In this document: one piece after another, positions 8,998 to 17,566 of the stretch | Layout: each line of letters begins with the position of its first letter | How positions within the stretch are numbered: the first letter of the stretch is position 1 | Assembly (NCBI RefSeq): GCF_030718995.1 | Contig: NZ_CP132204.1 | Span: forward strand, 1,612,001 to 1,676,000 | Direction of reading: 5' to 3' | Length of the DNA: 64,000 nt | DNA from: Arthrobacter oryzae | Lineage (GTDB): Bacteria; Actinomycetota; Actinomycetes; Actinomycetales; Micrococcaceae | Made by a program: the position numbers and the translations under genes | Notes under the pieces: model-generated | The model's input: only the letters and a program-made list of their open reading frames with translations | Told to the model about the DNA's origin: nothing | Databases searched by the model: none

Positions 8998-9259
8998 ATC
9001 TCGATGTTGCCACATTGTGAGAGCTATTTCTAGATGGTGACTATTTTCCTTGACAAGTGACAGTCCTCACAGCCATCATTGCTATATCGCACAAGTAGCT
9101 CCCACCATGTGGCTACTCGTCCGGGTCTTTACACGGACCACCAGCCGCCGCCGGCAAGGGCCAACCATCAAGGCCTTGGCCGGGGTTTCCAGAAACGAAG
9201 CGCGGCAGCTGCGAAAATCCTGATCCATCCGCGACAATGTCGTCACACAAAGGAACACC
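8998..9259. promoter_or_regulatory. divergent promoter region, iclR / MHS transporter
   Basis: 262-bp gap. A TTGACA hexamer at 9050-9055 is followed after 18 bp by CATCAT (9074-9079, 4/6 match to TATAAT), a possible rightward promoter. The heptamer ATGTTGC at 9005-9011 also occurs at 8072-8078 in front of aroE, a possible shared half-site. A short palindrome CGACA-A-TGTCG is at 9232-9242, just before the transporter ribosome-binding site. All are unproven. Confidence 0.35.
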
Positions 9260-10579
9260 ATGAGCCAGACACTCCCGTCCACGACGCCGGGCACCGTTGC
9301 ACCGGCCGGGACCCCGAAGAAGGCAGCCCTCGCCAGCTTCCTGGGAAGCGCCGTCGAGTACTACGACTTCTTCATCTTCGGTTCCGCCGCAGCGCTGATC
9401 TTCCCGCACGTGTTTTTCCCCAATGCTGATGCCAACGCCGCCATCATGTCCTTCGCCACGTTCGGCTTCGCCTATGTGGCCCGCCCGGTGGGGGCGGTCA
9501 TCCTGGGCCACTTCGGCGACCGTGTGGGCCGGCAGAAGGTCCTCATGTTCACCCTGGTGCTGATGGGAGCCTCCACCTTCCTCATCGGCTGCCTCCCCGA
9601 CTTCAACACCGTGGGCTGGTGGGCTCCGGCCCTGCTGGTGCTCGCCCGCCTCTGCCAGGGCCTCTCCGCCGCCGGCGAGCAGGCCGGCGCCTCGTCGATG
9701 ACCCTGGAACACGCACCGGATAACCGCCGTTCGTTCTTCACGTCCTGGACCCTCACCGGCACCCAGGGCGGCCAGATCCTCGCCGCCCTCGTCTTCATCC
9801 CCGTGCTCGCGCTGCCCGACGAGATCAAGTACGGCATCGGCTGGCGCGTCCCGTTCTGGCTCAGCGCCGTGGTGGTCCTGGTGGCCTTCTTCATCCGCCG
9901 CACGCTGCACGAACCGCCGGCATTCGCCGAAGCCCAGAAGTCCGCCGCCATCTCCAAGCTCCCGGTTGCCGACCTCCTGAAGCACCACTGGCGCGACGTC
10001 CTCCGCGTCGTAGCCTGCGCCTTCATCGCCGCCGTCTCCACCGTGTTCGGCACCCTGGCCATCAGCTACGCCAAGACCGTGGCCGGCGTGGACGGCACTA
10101 CCACCCTCTGGCTCGTAGTCGGCGCGAACTTCGTGGCCCTCGGCACCCAGCCGCTGTTCGGCATGCTGGCGGACAAGATCGGCCGCAAGCCCGTCTTCAT
10201 CTACGGCGCCGTGGCCAGTGCCATCCTGACGCCGGTCTTCCTGGTCAGCCTCGAGTCCGGCAGCGTCCCGCTGATGTTCGCGGCAGCCATCGGTTTCTTC
10301 TCCTTCGGCTACGCAGCCTCCAACGCCGTCTGGCCGTCCTTCTACGCCGAGATGTTCAGTACCAAGGTCCGGTTCTCCGGCCTGGCCATCGGCACCCAGC
10401 TCGGCTTCCTGATGGCCGGCTTCGCCCCGGCGATCGTGGCTGCCATGGGCGGCATCAAGCCCGGCGGCTGGGTCCAGATCAGCATCTTCACGGCAGTCAT
10501 CTGCGGCGTTGCGGCGATCTCCGCCCTCACGGCCAAGGAATCCTTCAAGACCCCCACCCGCGAGCTCGGCCTCAAGTAA
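9260..10579 (+). CDS. MFS transporter, metabolite:H+ symporter (MHS) family, probable shikimate/quinate/aromatic acid uptake
   Basis: 439-residue inner-membrane carrier with about 12 hydrophobic segments. The MHS hallmarks are present: ASFLGSAVEYYDFFIFG at the first helix, RPVGAVILGHFGDRVGRQKVL (MFS motif A loop) near residue 75 and RLCQGLSAAGEQAGA near residue 130. ATG 9260 is preceded by AAAGGAAC. It is divergent from the IclR gene next to the quinate/protocatechuate genes, so uptake of shikimate, quinate or protocatechuate is the natural inference (ShiA-like). The exact substrate is not visible in the sequence. Confidence 0.85.
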   Translation: MSQTLPSTTPGTVAPAGTPKKAALASFLGSAVEYYDFFIFGSAAALIFPHVFFPNADANAAIMSFATFGFAYVARPVGAVILGHFGDRVGRQKVLMFTLVLMGASTFLIGCLPDFNTVGWWAPALLVLARLCQGLSAAGEQAGASSMTLEHAPDNRRSFFTSWTLTGTQGGQILAALVFIPVLALPDEIKYGIGWRVPFWLSAVVVLVAFFIRRTLHEPPAFAEAQKSAAISKLPVADLLKHHWRDVLRVVACAFIAAVSTVFGTLAISYAKTVAGVDGTTTLWLVVGANFVALGTQPLFGMLADKIGRKPVFIYGAVASAILTPVFLVSLESGSVPLMFAAAIGFFSFGYAASNAVWPSFYAEMFSTKVRFSGLAIGTQLGFLMAGFAPAIVAAMGGIKPGGWVQISIFTAVICGVAAISALTAKESFKTPTRELGLK

Positions 10580-10595
10580 ACGCGCAATATACGAC

Positions 10596-10627
10596 GGCGG
10601 CCCGTCCCCTCCCGGGGGCGGGCCGCC
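10596..10627. terminator. bidirectional hairpin terminator
   Basis: GC-rich stem GGCGGCCCG (10596-10604) pairs with CGGGCCGCC (10619-10627), with further inner pairing. It lies between the stops of the convergent MHS transporter and ligase genes. Confidence 0.75.
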
Positions 10628-10659
10628 GGTGTTTAACCACCAGGAGGCTCAAACAAAGG

Positions 10660-11742
10660 TCAGGTGGCCAGGACCTCGGCCAGGTTGTACTTGACCGGCT
10701 CTTCCAGCTGGTCGTAGGTGCAGGATTCCGGGTCCCGGTCCGGGCGCCAGCGGACAAACTGGGCGGTGTGGCGGAACCGTTCGCCTTCCATGTGGTCGTA
10801 CTTCACTTCCAGCACACGCTCGGGGCGGAGCGGGATGAAGGACAGGTCCTTGCCGGCGCTCCAGCGGCTGCCTTCGGCCTTCCGCGGCGTCCGGCCGCCC
10901 TCCTCCTGCTTGGCCCAGGCCCAGGGGTGGCCGTCGAAGTCCGTCACCAGCGGCTGGAGTTCCTGGAAAAGTTCCTTGCGGCGCTGCATCGGGAAGGCCC
11001 CCACCACGCCCACGCTGGCCAGCCCGCCGTCGCCGTCATAGAGCCCCAGCAGGAGCGAACCGATCCGGTCCGACCCGCTGGTGTGCACGCGGTAGCCGGC
11101 CAGGACGCAGTCGGCCGTGCGCTCGTGCTTGACCTTGAGCATCACGCGCTTGTCCGGCTGGTACGTGCCGTCCAGGGCCTTGGCCACGATCCCGTCGAGC
11201 CCGGCTCCCTCGAACTGGTGGAACCACTGCTGCGCGGTGGCGTTATCCAGGGTCGCGGCGGTCAGGTGGACGGGCGCGGAACTCCCGGCGAGGGCCTTCT
11301 CCAGCATGCTGCGCCGCTCGGTGAACGGCCGCCCGGTAAGGTCCTCGTCGCCCAGGGCCAGCAGGTCGAAAGCCACGAACTTCGCCGGCGTCTGCGCCGC
11401 GAGGAGCTTCACCCGGCTGGCCGCCGGATGGATCCTCTGCTGGAGGGCCTCGAAGTCCAGCCGGTCGCCGGAGGCGCCCACCAGGACGATTTCGCCGTCG
11501 ATCACGCACCGCGGCGGCAGGTTTGCCTTCAAGGCCTCCACGAGTTCCGGGAAGTAGCGGGTCATGGGCTTGCCGTTGCGGCTGCCGATCTCCACCTCGT
11601 CGCCATCCCGGAAGATGATGGACCGGAAGCCGTCCCATTTGGGTTCAAAGCTCCATTTCGGGCCGGACTCCGGGACGTCGGGCAGGCCGCTGACGGCTTT
11701 GGCGAGCATGGGTGCGATCGGAGGCATCACCGGCAGTTGCAT
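10660..11742 (-). CDS. ligC: ATP-dependent DNA ligase, LigC type
   Basis: 360-residue ligase; seals DNA nicks with ATP, and in actinobacteria acts in stand-alone NHEJ/base-excision type repair. The adenylation motif I EPKWDGFR has the nucleophilic Lys near residue 36, followed by GSRNGKPMTRYFPEL, VIDGEIVL (motif III/IV region), FEALQQRIHP and GIVAKALDGTY (motif IV) and KVKHERTADCVLAGY (motif V); the OB-fold C-terminus ends at 10660. ATG 11742 (MQLPVMPPIAPMLAKA) is preferred because mycobacterial LigC starts at the same point; an in-frame ATG at 11751 is possible. No Ku gene is in the window. Confidence 0.85.
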   Translation of the reverse strand: MQLPVMPPIAPMLAKAVSGLPDVPESGPKWSFEPKWDGFRSIIFRDGDEVEIGSRNGKPMTRYFPELVEALKANLPPRCVIDGEIVLVGASGDRLDFEALQQRIHPAASRVKLLAAQTPAKFVAFDLLALGDEDLTGRPFTERRSMLEKALAGSSAPVHLTAATLDNATAQQWFHQFEGAGLDGIVAKALDGTYQPDKRVMLKVKHERTADCVLAGYRVHTSGSDRIGSLLLGLYDGDGGLASVGVVGAFPMQRRKELFQELQPLVTDFDGHPWAWAKQEEGGRTPRKAEGSRWSAGKDLSFIPLRPERVLEVKYDHMEGERFRHTAQFVRWRPDRDPESCTYDQLEEPVKYNLAEVLAT

Positions 11743-11810
11743 AACGCCCATTCTTGCCCGGCACCGGGCTTCGCACCACCCCCGCGGCGGGCCGGTGTGC
11801 CGGGACCCGG

Positions 11811-13184
11811 CTACAGGGCCTTGACCGCCCCCAGGACCTTGGTCAGCGAGTCCTTCGCGTCGCCGAACAGCAGGGTGGTCTGCGGTTCGTAGAGCAATTC
11901 GTTCTCGATGCCTGCGAAGCCGGGGCGCATGGACCGCTTGAGGAACACCACCTGCCGGGCGTCGGCCACTTCCAGGATGGGCATCCCGTAGATGGGCGAT
12001 CCGGACGAGGTCTTGGCGGCGGGGTTGACCACGTCATTGGCGCCGACCACCAGGGCGACGTCCGCGGTCTTGAAGTCCGCATTGATCTCGGTCATTTCCC
12101 GGAGCTCCTCGTACGGAACGTTGGCTTCGGCCAGGAGCACGTTCATGTGCCCGGGCATGCGGCCCGCCACGGGATGGATGGCGAAGTCCACCTGGATTCC
12201 CCGGAGCTGCAGTGCCTTGGCCAGTTCCGCCGCGGTGTGCTGGCCCTGGGCCACGGCCAGGCCGTAGCCGGGAACAATGATCACGCGCTGCGCGTAACCC
12301 AGCAGCACGGCGACGTCCTCCGCGCTGGAGGAGCGCACCGGGCGGTCACTGACCGCGGTGGAGCCCGCCGTCGAACCTCCCCTGAAGGCTCCGAACAGGA
12401 TGCCCGCCACGCTGCGGCCCATGGCGGCAGCCATGGCCCGGGTCAAGATGGTACCCGAGGCTCCCACCAGGGTGCCGGCCACGAGCAGCAGCACGTTGCC
12501 CAGCACCAGTCCCGAGGCCGCGACGGCCAGGCCCGTGAAGGCGTTCAGCAGCGAGATGACGATCGGCACGTCCGCGCCGCCCACGGGCAGCACCAGGAAG
12601 ATGCCCGCGCCGAGTCCCAGGATCAGCAGCACCAATGCCAGCGGCAGCGAGCCGGTCAGGACGACGGCGACACCGGCACCCAGCGCGGCCAGCAGCACCG
12701 CCGCCATGACCACGGGCAGTCCGGGGAACACCACCGGACGGGTGGTCATGAGCTCCTGCAGCTTGGCGAACGTCACGGCGGAACCGGCGAAGGACACCGC
12801 ACCCACCAGCAGGGTGAAGGCGATGGCCAGGCGGACCCAGGCGTCGGCCGTGTGCCCGAGTTCAAGGAGTGCCACGAGCGCAGCGGCACCGCCGCCCACG
12901 CCGTTGAACGCGGCGACGAGCTGCGGCATCTGGGTCATCTTGACGCGCCGGGCCACGGGGGCGGCAACCGCCGAACCCACGGCTATCGCGCCGAGGATCC
13001 AGGGAATGTTCTCCAGCCGGGCCGAGAGGAACACCGTGGCCACGCCCAGCACGGCGCCCGCGGCGCCCACGAGGTTGCCGCGGCGGGCGGTGCGGGGCGA
13101 GTTCAGGCCCATGAGCGCCAGGATGAACAACACTGCCGCCACGAGGTAGAGGAGGCCCGTCCAGGTGGGGTCCAGGATGCTCAT
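11811..13184 (-). CDS. pntB: NAD(P)+ transhydrogenase beta subunit
   Basis: Membrane subunit with the NADP(H)-binding domain III of proton-translocating transhydrogenase, which couples proton entry to NADPH formation. 457 residues: about 8-9 hydrophobic helices in the first 280 residues, then the soluble domain with VIIVPGYGLAVAQGQHTAAELAK, FAIHPVAGRMPGHMNVLLAEA and VVGANDVVNPAAKT, all diagnostic of PntB. ATG 13184 overlaps the pntAB stop (ATGA). Last gene of a three-gene operon. Confidence 0.94.
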   Translation of the reverse strand: MSILDPTWTGLLYLVAAVLFILALMGLNSPRTARRGNLVGAAGAVLGVATVFLSARLENIPWILGAIAVGSAVAAPVARRVKMTQMPQLVAAFNGVGGGAAALVALLELGHTADAWVRLAIAFTLLVGAVSFAGSAVTFAKLQELMTTRPVVFPGLPVVMAAVLLAALGAGVAVVLTGSLPLALVLLILGLGAGIFLVLPVGGADVPIVISLLNAFTGLAVAASGLVLGNVLLLVAGTLVGASGTILTRAMAAAMGRSVAGILFGAFRGGSTAGSTAVSDRPVRSSSAEDVAVLLGYAQRVIIVPGYGLAVAQGQHTAAELAKALQLRGIQVDFAIHPVAGRMPGHMNVLLAEANVPYEELREMTEINADFKTADVALVVGANDVVNPAAKTSSGSPIYGMPILEVADARQVVFLKRSMRPGFAGIENELLYEPQTTLLFGDAKDSLTKVLGAVKAL

Positions 13185-13477
13185 CGTGGCCCCTTCCCGT
13201 CCCTGCGCCCGCCGAACATCTCCAGCATGCGGTCGGTCACCACGAATCCGCCCACCAGGTTGGCGGTGGCCAGCACGACGGCGAGGAGCGCGACGGCGAG
13301 GACCCACGGGTCCGCGGCCTGGCCGGCCACGATGATGGCACCCACCAGGATGATGCCGTGGATGGCGTTGGCCCCGGACATCAGCGGTGTGTGCAGGGTG
13401 CTGGACACCTTCGAGACCACTTCGAAGCCCACGAAAACCGCCAGCACGGTAATCGTGAGCAGGCTGATGCCGTCCAT
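13181..13477 (-). CDS. pntAB: NAD(P)+ transhydrogenase alpha-2 (membrane) subunit
   Basis: 98-residue membrane subunit corresponding to the C-terminal hydrophobic part of E. coli PntA. About three transmembrane helices and the conserved segment FVGFEVVSKVSSTLHTPLMS followed by GANAIHGIILVGAI. It overlaps pntAA at its ATG 13477 and pntB at its stop (both ATGA). The split alpha subunit (AA+AB) is the arrangement found in Rhodospirillum and many actinobacteria. Confidence 0.93.
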   Translation of the reverse strand: MDGISLLTITVLAVFVGFEVVSKVSSTLHTPLMSGANAIHGIILVGAIIVAGQAADPWVLAVALLAVVLATANLVGGFVVTDRMLEMFGGRRDGKGPR

Positions 13478-14649
13478 CAGGCCACCCCCTCGTTGTCGAA
13501 CTTCCGGTTCGCTACTGCCAGGGCGTCCGCCGTGGGCGCATGCCGCACCACGCCGTCGTGCGTCAGGCACGTGCCGGCCACCACTTCGTCGCCGAAGTCG
13601 AGGGCCAGGGTTCCGTCCCGGACCATCAGGGCCAGCAGGTTGGCCACGTTCTTGGCATACAGCCGGGACGCGTCCGCCGGCATGGCAGAGGCGGCGTCCT
13701 TCATACCCACCAGAGTCACGGTGCCCTGGCCGTCGGCGGTCTCCACCGCGATGTCCTGGCCGGGAACCGATCCCTCCACATTGCCGCCGGACTCCGCGGC
13801 AAGGTCCACCACCACGGAGCCGGGGCGCATGCCCTGCACCATCTCCCGGCTCACCAGGAGCGGGGCCCGCCTGCCGGGGACAGCCGCCGTCGTAATCAGC
13901 ACGTCCGCCTGGGCAACGTGCGGCGCCAGCAACTGCCGCTGCAGGGCGCCGCGGTCAGCGCTTAACTCCCGCGCATAGCCGCCCGAGGCCTCGGCCGTCT
14001 CCAGGTCCAGCTTGATGAAGGTGCCGCCCATCGAGGCAACCTCGTCCGCCGAAGCGGGCCGGATGTCGTTCGCGGAGACCCGGGCGCCCAGCCGCTTTGC
14101 CGTTCCGATGGCCTGCAGCCCCGCCACGCCGACGCCGAGCACCAGGACGCGCGCAGGCGGGATGGTTCCGGCCGCTGTCATGAAGAGCGGGAAAAAGCGG
14201 GGCAGGCGGATGGCCGCTTCCAGCACGCAGCGGTAGCCTGCCACGAGGGCCTGGGAGGACAGGGCGTCCATCGACTGGGCCCGGGAAATCCGGGGCACCA
14301 GTTCGAGTGCGAAGGAGGTGACACCGGCGGCGGCCAGCGCCTGTACAGCGGGCAGTTCGGACGACGGCGATGCGAGGCCAACGGTCACGGCACCGCGGCG
14401 CAGTGCCGCCGCCGTCGCCGGTTCCAGCGGGCGCACATGGGCGAGGACATCGAGTGAACCGGGGTCCAGTTCGGGGACGATCCGCGCGCCGGCCCGGACG
14501 TAGGAGTCGTCACTGTGGCCGGCCGCGGTTCCCGCCCCGGATTGGACCAGGACCTCAAGCCCCAGGCCGATCAGCTGCTGCACCGTCTCCGGCGTCGCGG
14601 CAACCCGCCGCTCGCCCTCGCGGTGTTCCCGCACAATGCCTAGCTCCAC
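13477..14649 (-). CDS. pntAA: NAD(P)+ transhydrogenase alpha-1 (NAD-binding) subunit
   Basis: Soluble NAD(H)-binding domain I, 390 residues. It starts like alanine dehydrogenase/PntA (GIVREHREGERRVAATPETV), has PRISRAQSMDALSSQA near residue 120 and the Rossmann motif LGVGVAGLQAIGTAKRLGA near residue 170. Start is GTG 14649 with AAGGGAG 7 nt upstream. First gene of pntAA-AB-B. In this copy the loop RGALQRQLLAPHVAQADVLITTAAVPGR matches the family. Confidence 0.93.
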   Translation of the reverse strand: MELGIVREHREGERRVAATPETVQQLIGLGLEVLVQSGAGTAAGHSDDSYVRAGARIVPELDPGSLDVLAHVRPLEPATAAALRRGAVTVGLASPSSELPAVQALAAAGVTSFALELVPRISRAQSMDALSSQALVAGYRCVLEAAIRLPRFFPLFMTAAGTIPPARVLVLGVGVAGLQAIGTAKRLGARVSANDIRPASADEVASMGGTFIKLDLETAEASGGYARELSADRGALQRQLLAPHVAQADVLITTAAVPGRRAPLLVSREMVQGMRPGSVVVDLAAESGGNVEGSVPGQDIAVETADGQGTVTLVGMKDAASAMPADASRLYAKNVANLLALMVRDGTLALDFGDEVVAGTCLTHDGVVRHAPTADALAVANRKFDNEGVA

Positions 14650-14736
14650 CCCGCCACTCCCTTTCCAGCGTCATCGCTGTCCGGTGTCCCGCTGTCCCGG
14701 GTCGGTATGGCTAGAGTCTATGCAGAATCCGAGTCC

Positions 14737-14760
14737 GCGCGTGCTTTCCTCGACACGCGC
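14737..14760. promoter_or_regulatory. inverted repeat in divergent pnt / flavin-oxidoreductase promoter region
   Basis: Perfect 7-bp arms GCGCGTG (14737-14743) and CACGCGC (14754-14760) with a 10-nt gap, in the 135-bp region between pntAA and the rightward gene at 14785. It has no T-run, so an operator is more likely than a terminator. Confidence 0.35.
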
Positions 14761-14784
14761 ACTCCCCGCCGGTAGACATTAACG

Positions 14785-15771
14785 ATGGCAACTATCGGAT
14801 TTCACGCATCGCATGAACAGATCAGCCCGGGCCAACTGCTCCAGGACGTCCAATTAGCCGAGCAAGCGGGATTCGACGCCGCCATGTGCTCGGACCACAT
14901 CGAACCCTGGTCCGCGCGGCAGGGCCACTCCGGTTTCGCCTGGTCCTGGCTGGGTGCAGCGCTGGCCACCACCTCGCTGCGCTTCGGCGTGGTCACGGCG
15001 CCGGGCCAGCGCTACCATCCCGCGATCATCGCGCACGCCTCGGCCACCCTGGCGGACATGTTTCCCGGGCGGTTCTGGATGGCTCCGGGCAGCGGGGAGA
15101 ACATGAATGAACACATCACGGGCGATGCGTGGCCGGCCAAGGAAACCCGCCAGCAGCGCCTGGAGGAGTGCGTGGACGTCATCCGACGCCTGCACAACGG
15201 CGAGGAGGTGACCCACCACGGCCTGGTCACGGTGGAACAGGCACGGCTGTGGGATGTCCCGGAGACCAAGCCGCCGCTGATCGCCCCCGCCATCAGCGTG
15301 CAGACCGCACGGCGCGCAGCGGACTGGGCGGACGGCCTGGTCACCGTCAACCAGCCCCACGCAAAGCTGAAGGAAATGCTTGCCGCCTACCGGGACAACG
15401 GCGGCCGGGGCAAGGCAGTGCTCCAGATCCACCTGTCCTGGGCGCCGCGGGAGGAAGAGGCGGTCTCAATCGCCCTGGACCAGTGGCGGTCCAACGTCTT
15501 CGCTCCGCCCATCCCCTGGGACCTGCCCACCGCCGCGCACTTCGACGGTGTCAGCACCGACGTCGGCGAGGAACAGGTCCGCAAGGCCGTCAACATCTCC
15601 TCCAGCCTGGACCAGCACGCCACATGGCTGCAGGAATACGCGGACCTGGGCTTCGATGAGCTGTACCTGCACTTCGTGGGCCAGGAGCAGAAGCCCTTCA
15701 TCGAGGCGTTCGCCGAACACGTGCTCCCCCGGCTGCGGGCCGGCAGCGGGACCCGGGCGGTGACGGCATGA
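14785..15771 (+). CDS. LLM-class flavin-dependent oxidoreductase
   Basis: 328-residue luciferase-like TIM-barrel oxidoreductase (GFHASHEQISPGQLLQD, CSDHIEPW, PGRFWMAPGSGENMNEHI, RLEECVDVIRRLHNGEEV). It resembles the group of LLM proteins described as probably using FMN rather than F420 (remembered as TIGR03885); this is family-level only. The stop overlaps the start of a trehalose-synthase-like protein (ATGA), and this pairing suggests a common role in sugar or osmolyte metabolism. Substrate unknown. Confidence 0.8.
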   Translation: MATIGFHASHEQISPGQLLQDVQLAEQAGFDAAMCSDHIEPWSARQGHSGFAWSWLGAALATTSLRFGVVTAPGQRYHPAIIAHASATLADMFPGRFWMAPGSGENMNEHITGDAWPAKETRQQRLEECVDVIRRLHNGEEVTHHGLVTVEQARLWDVPETKPPLIAPAISVQTARRAADWADGLVTVNQPHAKLKEMLAAYRDNGGRGKAVLQIHLSWAPREEEAVSIALDQWRSNVFAPPIPWDLPTAAHFDGVSTDVGEEQVRKAVNISSSLDQHATWLQEYADLGFDELYLHFVGQEQKPFIEAFAEHVLPRLRAGSGTRAVTA

Positions 15772-17459
15772 GGATCGCGGAGACGTCCGATCTGTGGTGG
15801 AAGAACGCCGTGGTCTATTGCCTGGACCCGGAAACCTTTTTCGACGACGACGGCGACGGCACCGGGGATTTCGGCGGCCTGATCCAGCGCGTGGATTACC
15901 TGGCGGCGCTGGGGGTCACGTGCATCTGGCTCATGCCGTTCTACCCGTCCCCGGACCGGGATGACGGCTACGACATCACCGACATGTACGGCGTGGACCC
16001 GCGCCTTGGCACCCTGGGCGACGTGGTGGAGTTCATCCGGACCGCGAAGGACCGGGGAATGCGGGTGATCGCGGACTTCGTCATCAACCACACCTCGGAC
16101 AAGCACCCCTGGTTCAAGGAGTCCCGGAAGTCCGTGGACAACCCGTACCGGGACTACTACGTCTGGCGGAAGGACACTCCCCCGGACACGTCGGAACAGG
16201 TGGTGTTTCCCGGCGAGGAAACGTCCATCTGGACCCAGGACAAGGCCACCGGCGAGTGGTACCTGCACATGTTCGCCAAGCACCAGCCGGACCTGAACGT
16301 CGCCAATCCGAAGGTCCGGGACGAGATCGCCAAATCCATGGGTTTCTGGCTGCAGATGGGTCTGGACGGGTTCCGGCTGGACGCCGTGCCGTTCTTCCTG
16401 GAGCTGCAGGGCGTGTCCAAGGAGGACGCGGCGAAGATCGATCCGCACGACTACCTGGCGGCCCTGCGCAGCTTCCTCAACCGGCGCAACGGGAGTGCTG
16501 TGCTCCTGGGCGAGGTCAACCTTCCGTACAAGGACCAGGTGAAGTACTTCGGCGGGCCGGACGGCAACGAGCTGAACATGCAGTTCGACTTCCTGAGCAT
16601 GCAGAACCTTTACCTTTCCCTGGCCAGGGAGGATGCGCGCCCGCTGGCCAAGACCCTGACCGGCAGGCCGGCCATCCACCCGGACAACCAGTGGGCCATG
16701 TTCGTGCGCAACCACGATGAGCTGACGCTGGACAAGCTCACCGATGAGGAGCGGGCCGAAGTCTTTGCCGCCTTCGGCGCGGATCCGGACATGCAGATGT
16801 ATGGACGCGGACTCCGGCGCCGCCTGCCCCCGATGCTCGACGGCGATCCCGCCCGGCTCCGCATGGTCTACTCGCTGATGTTCTCCCTGCCCGGAACGCC
16901 GGTCCTGTTCTATGGCGAGGAAATCGGCATGGGTGAGGACCTGCGCGCCGAGGGCCGGTCGGCGGTTCGGTCCCCCATGCAGTGGAACGACACCGACAAC
17001 GGCGGATTTTCCACCGCGCCCGCGGACAAGCTGGTGGCGCAGGTGGTTGACGGCTACTTCGGGCCCAAGAACATCAACGCCGCGCAGGCCGTCCGGGACC
17101 CTGACTCGCTGTGGAATTTCATCGCCACCCTCATCCGGCGCTACCGGGAAAGCCCGGAACTCAGCTGGGGCGACTTCGAGCTCATCAAGCAGGCCAATCC
17201 CGGGGTGCTCCTGCACAGCTGCACCCGTGCCGGTTCCACGCTGGTCCTGGCGCACAACATGGCCGCGCAGCCGGCCTCCGTCACGGCAAGGGTTTCGTCG
17301 CCGGAAGATCCCAAGGAGACGTTCGGCGGCGCCATCCTGCTGGACCTGCTCGACGGCGAAAACATCGCCCTGGCGGACGACGGCGGCTTCGAGCTGGAGT
17401 TGGAGCGCTACGGCTACCGCTGGTTCAGGATCCAGCGGTCAGGCGACCGCCGGATCTGA
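15768..17459 (+). CDS. GH13 alpha-glucosyl hydrolase/transferase, trehalose-synthase-like
   Basis: 563-residue alpha-amylase-family protein. GH13 region I is ADFVINHTSD, region II DGFRLDAVPF (nucleophile Asp near residue 204), region III around LLGEVNLPY (acid/base Glu) and region IV FVRNHDELT (transition-state Asp). These and the RLPPMLDGDPARLRMVYSL segment are typical of TreS (maltose to trehalose). It has no signal peptide, so it is cytoplasmic. Overlaps the preceding flavin oxidoreductase by 4 bp. The protein is shorter and more divergent than canonical TreS, so specificity could be a different alpha-glucoside. Confidence 0.85.
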   Translation: MRIAETSDLWWKNAVVYCLDPETFFDDDGDGTGDFGGLIQRVDYLAALGVTCIWLMPFYPSPDRDDGYDITDMYGVDPRLGTLGDVVEFIRTAKDRGMRVIADFVINHTSDKHPWFKESRKSVDNPYRDYYVWRKDTPPDTSEQVVFPGEETSIWTQDKATGEWYLHMFAKHQPDLNVANPKVRDEIAKSMGFWLQMGLDGFRLDAVPFFLELQGVSKEDAAKIDPHDYLAALRSFLNRRNGSAVLLGEVNLPYKDQVKYFGGPDGNELNMQFDFLSMQNLYLSLAREDARPLAKTLTGRPAIHPDNQWAMFVRNHDELTLDKLTDEERAEVFAAFGADPDMQMYGRGLRRRLPPMLDGDPARLRMVYSLMFSLPGTPVLFYGEEIGMGEDLRAEGRSAVRSPMQWNDTDNGGFSTAPADKLVAQVVDGYFGPKNINAAQAVRDPDSLWNFIATLIRRYRESPELSWGDFELIKQANPGVLLHSCTRAGSTLVLAHNMAAQPASVTARVSSPEDPKETFGGAILLDLLDGENIALADDGGFELELERYGYRWFRIQRSGDRRI

Positions 17460-17500
17460 CAACCCCGGATATAGCACCGCCGCATCTGACGCAGTAAAGC

Positions 17501-17540
17501 ACGACGCCGGCAGCCCCGTTTCCGGGGCGGCCGGCGTCGT
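17501..17540. terminator. bidirectional hairpin terminator
   Basis: Stem ACGACGCCGG (17501-17510) with CCGGCGTCGT (17531-17540), extended inside by GCCCCG/CGGGGC, followed by GTTTCC. It separates the convergent GH13 and GH15 genes. Confidence 0.75.
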
Positions 17541-17566
17541 GTTTCCAGTTGCGGCGCTGACGGGCG

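Noticed and set aside
9232..9242. CGACA-A-TGTCG palindrome before the transporter ribosome-binding site
   Set aside because: Short and no second copy found near; not listed as a separate site.
15387..17255. Long minus-strand open frame (622 codons) opposite the flavin oxidoreductase and GH13 genes
   Set aside because: It is a shadow of GC-rich third-position bias; the plus-strand proteins have complete GH13 motifs and the antisense protein is low-complexity Arg/Val/His-rich.
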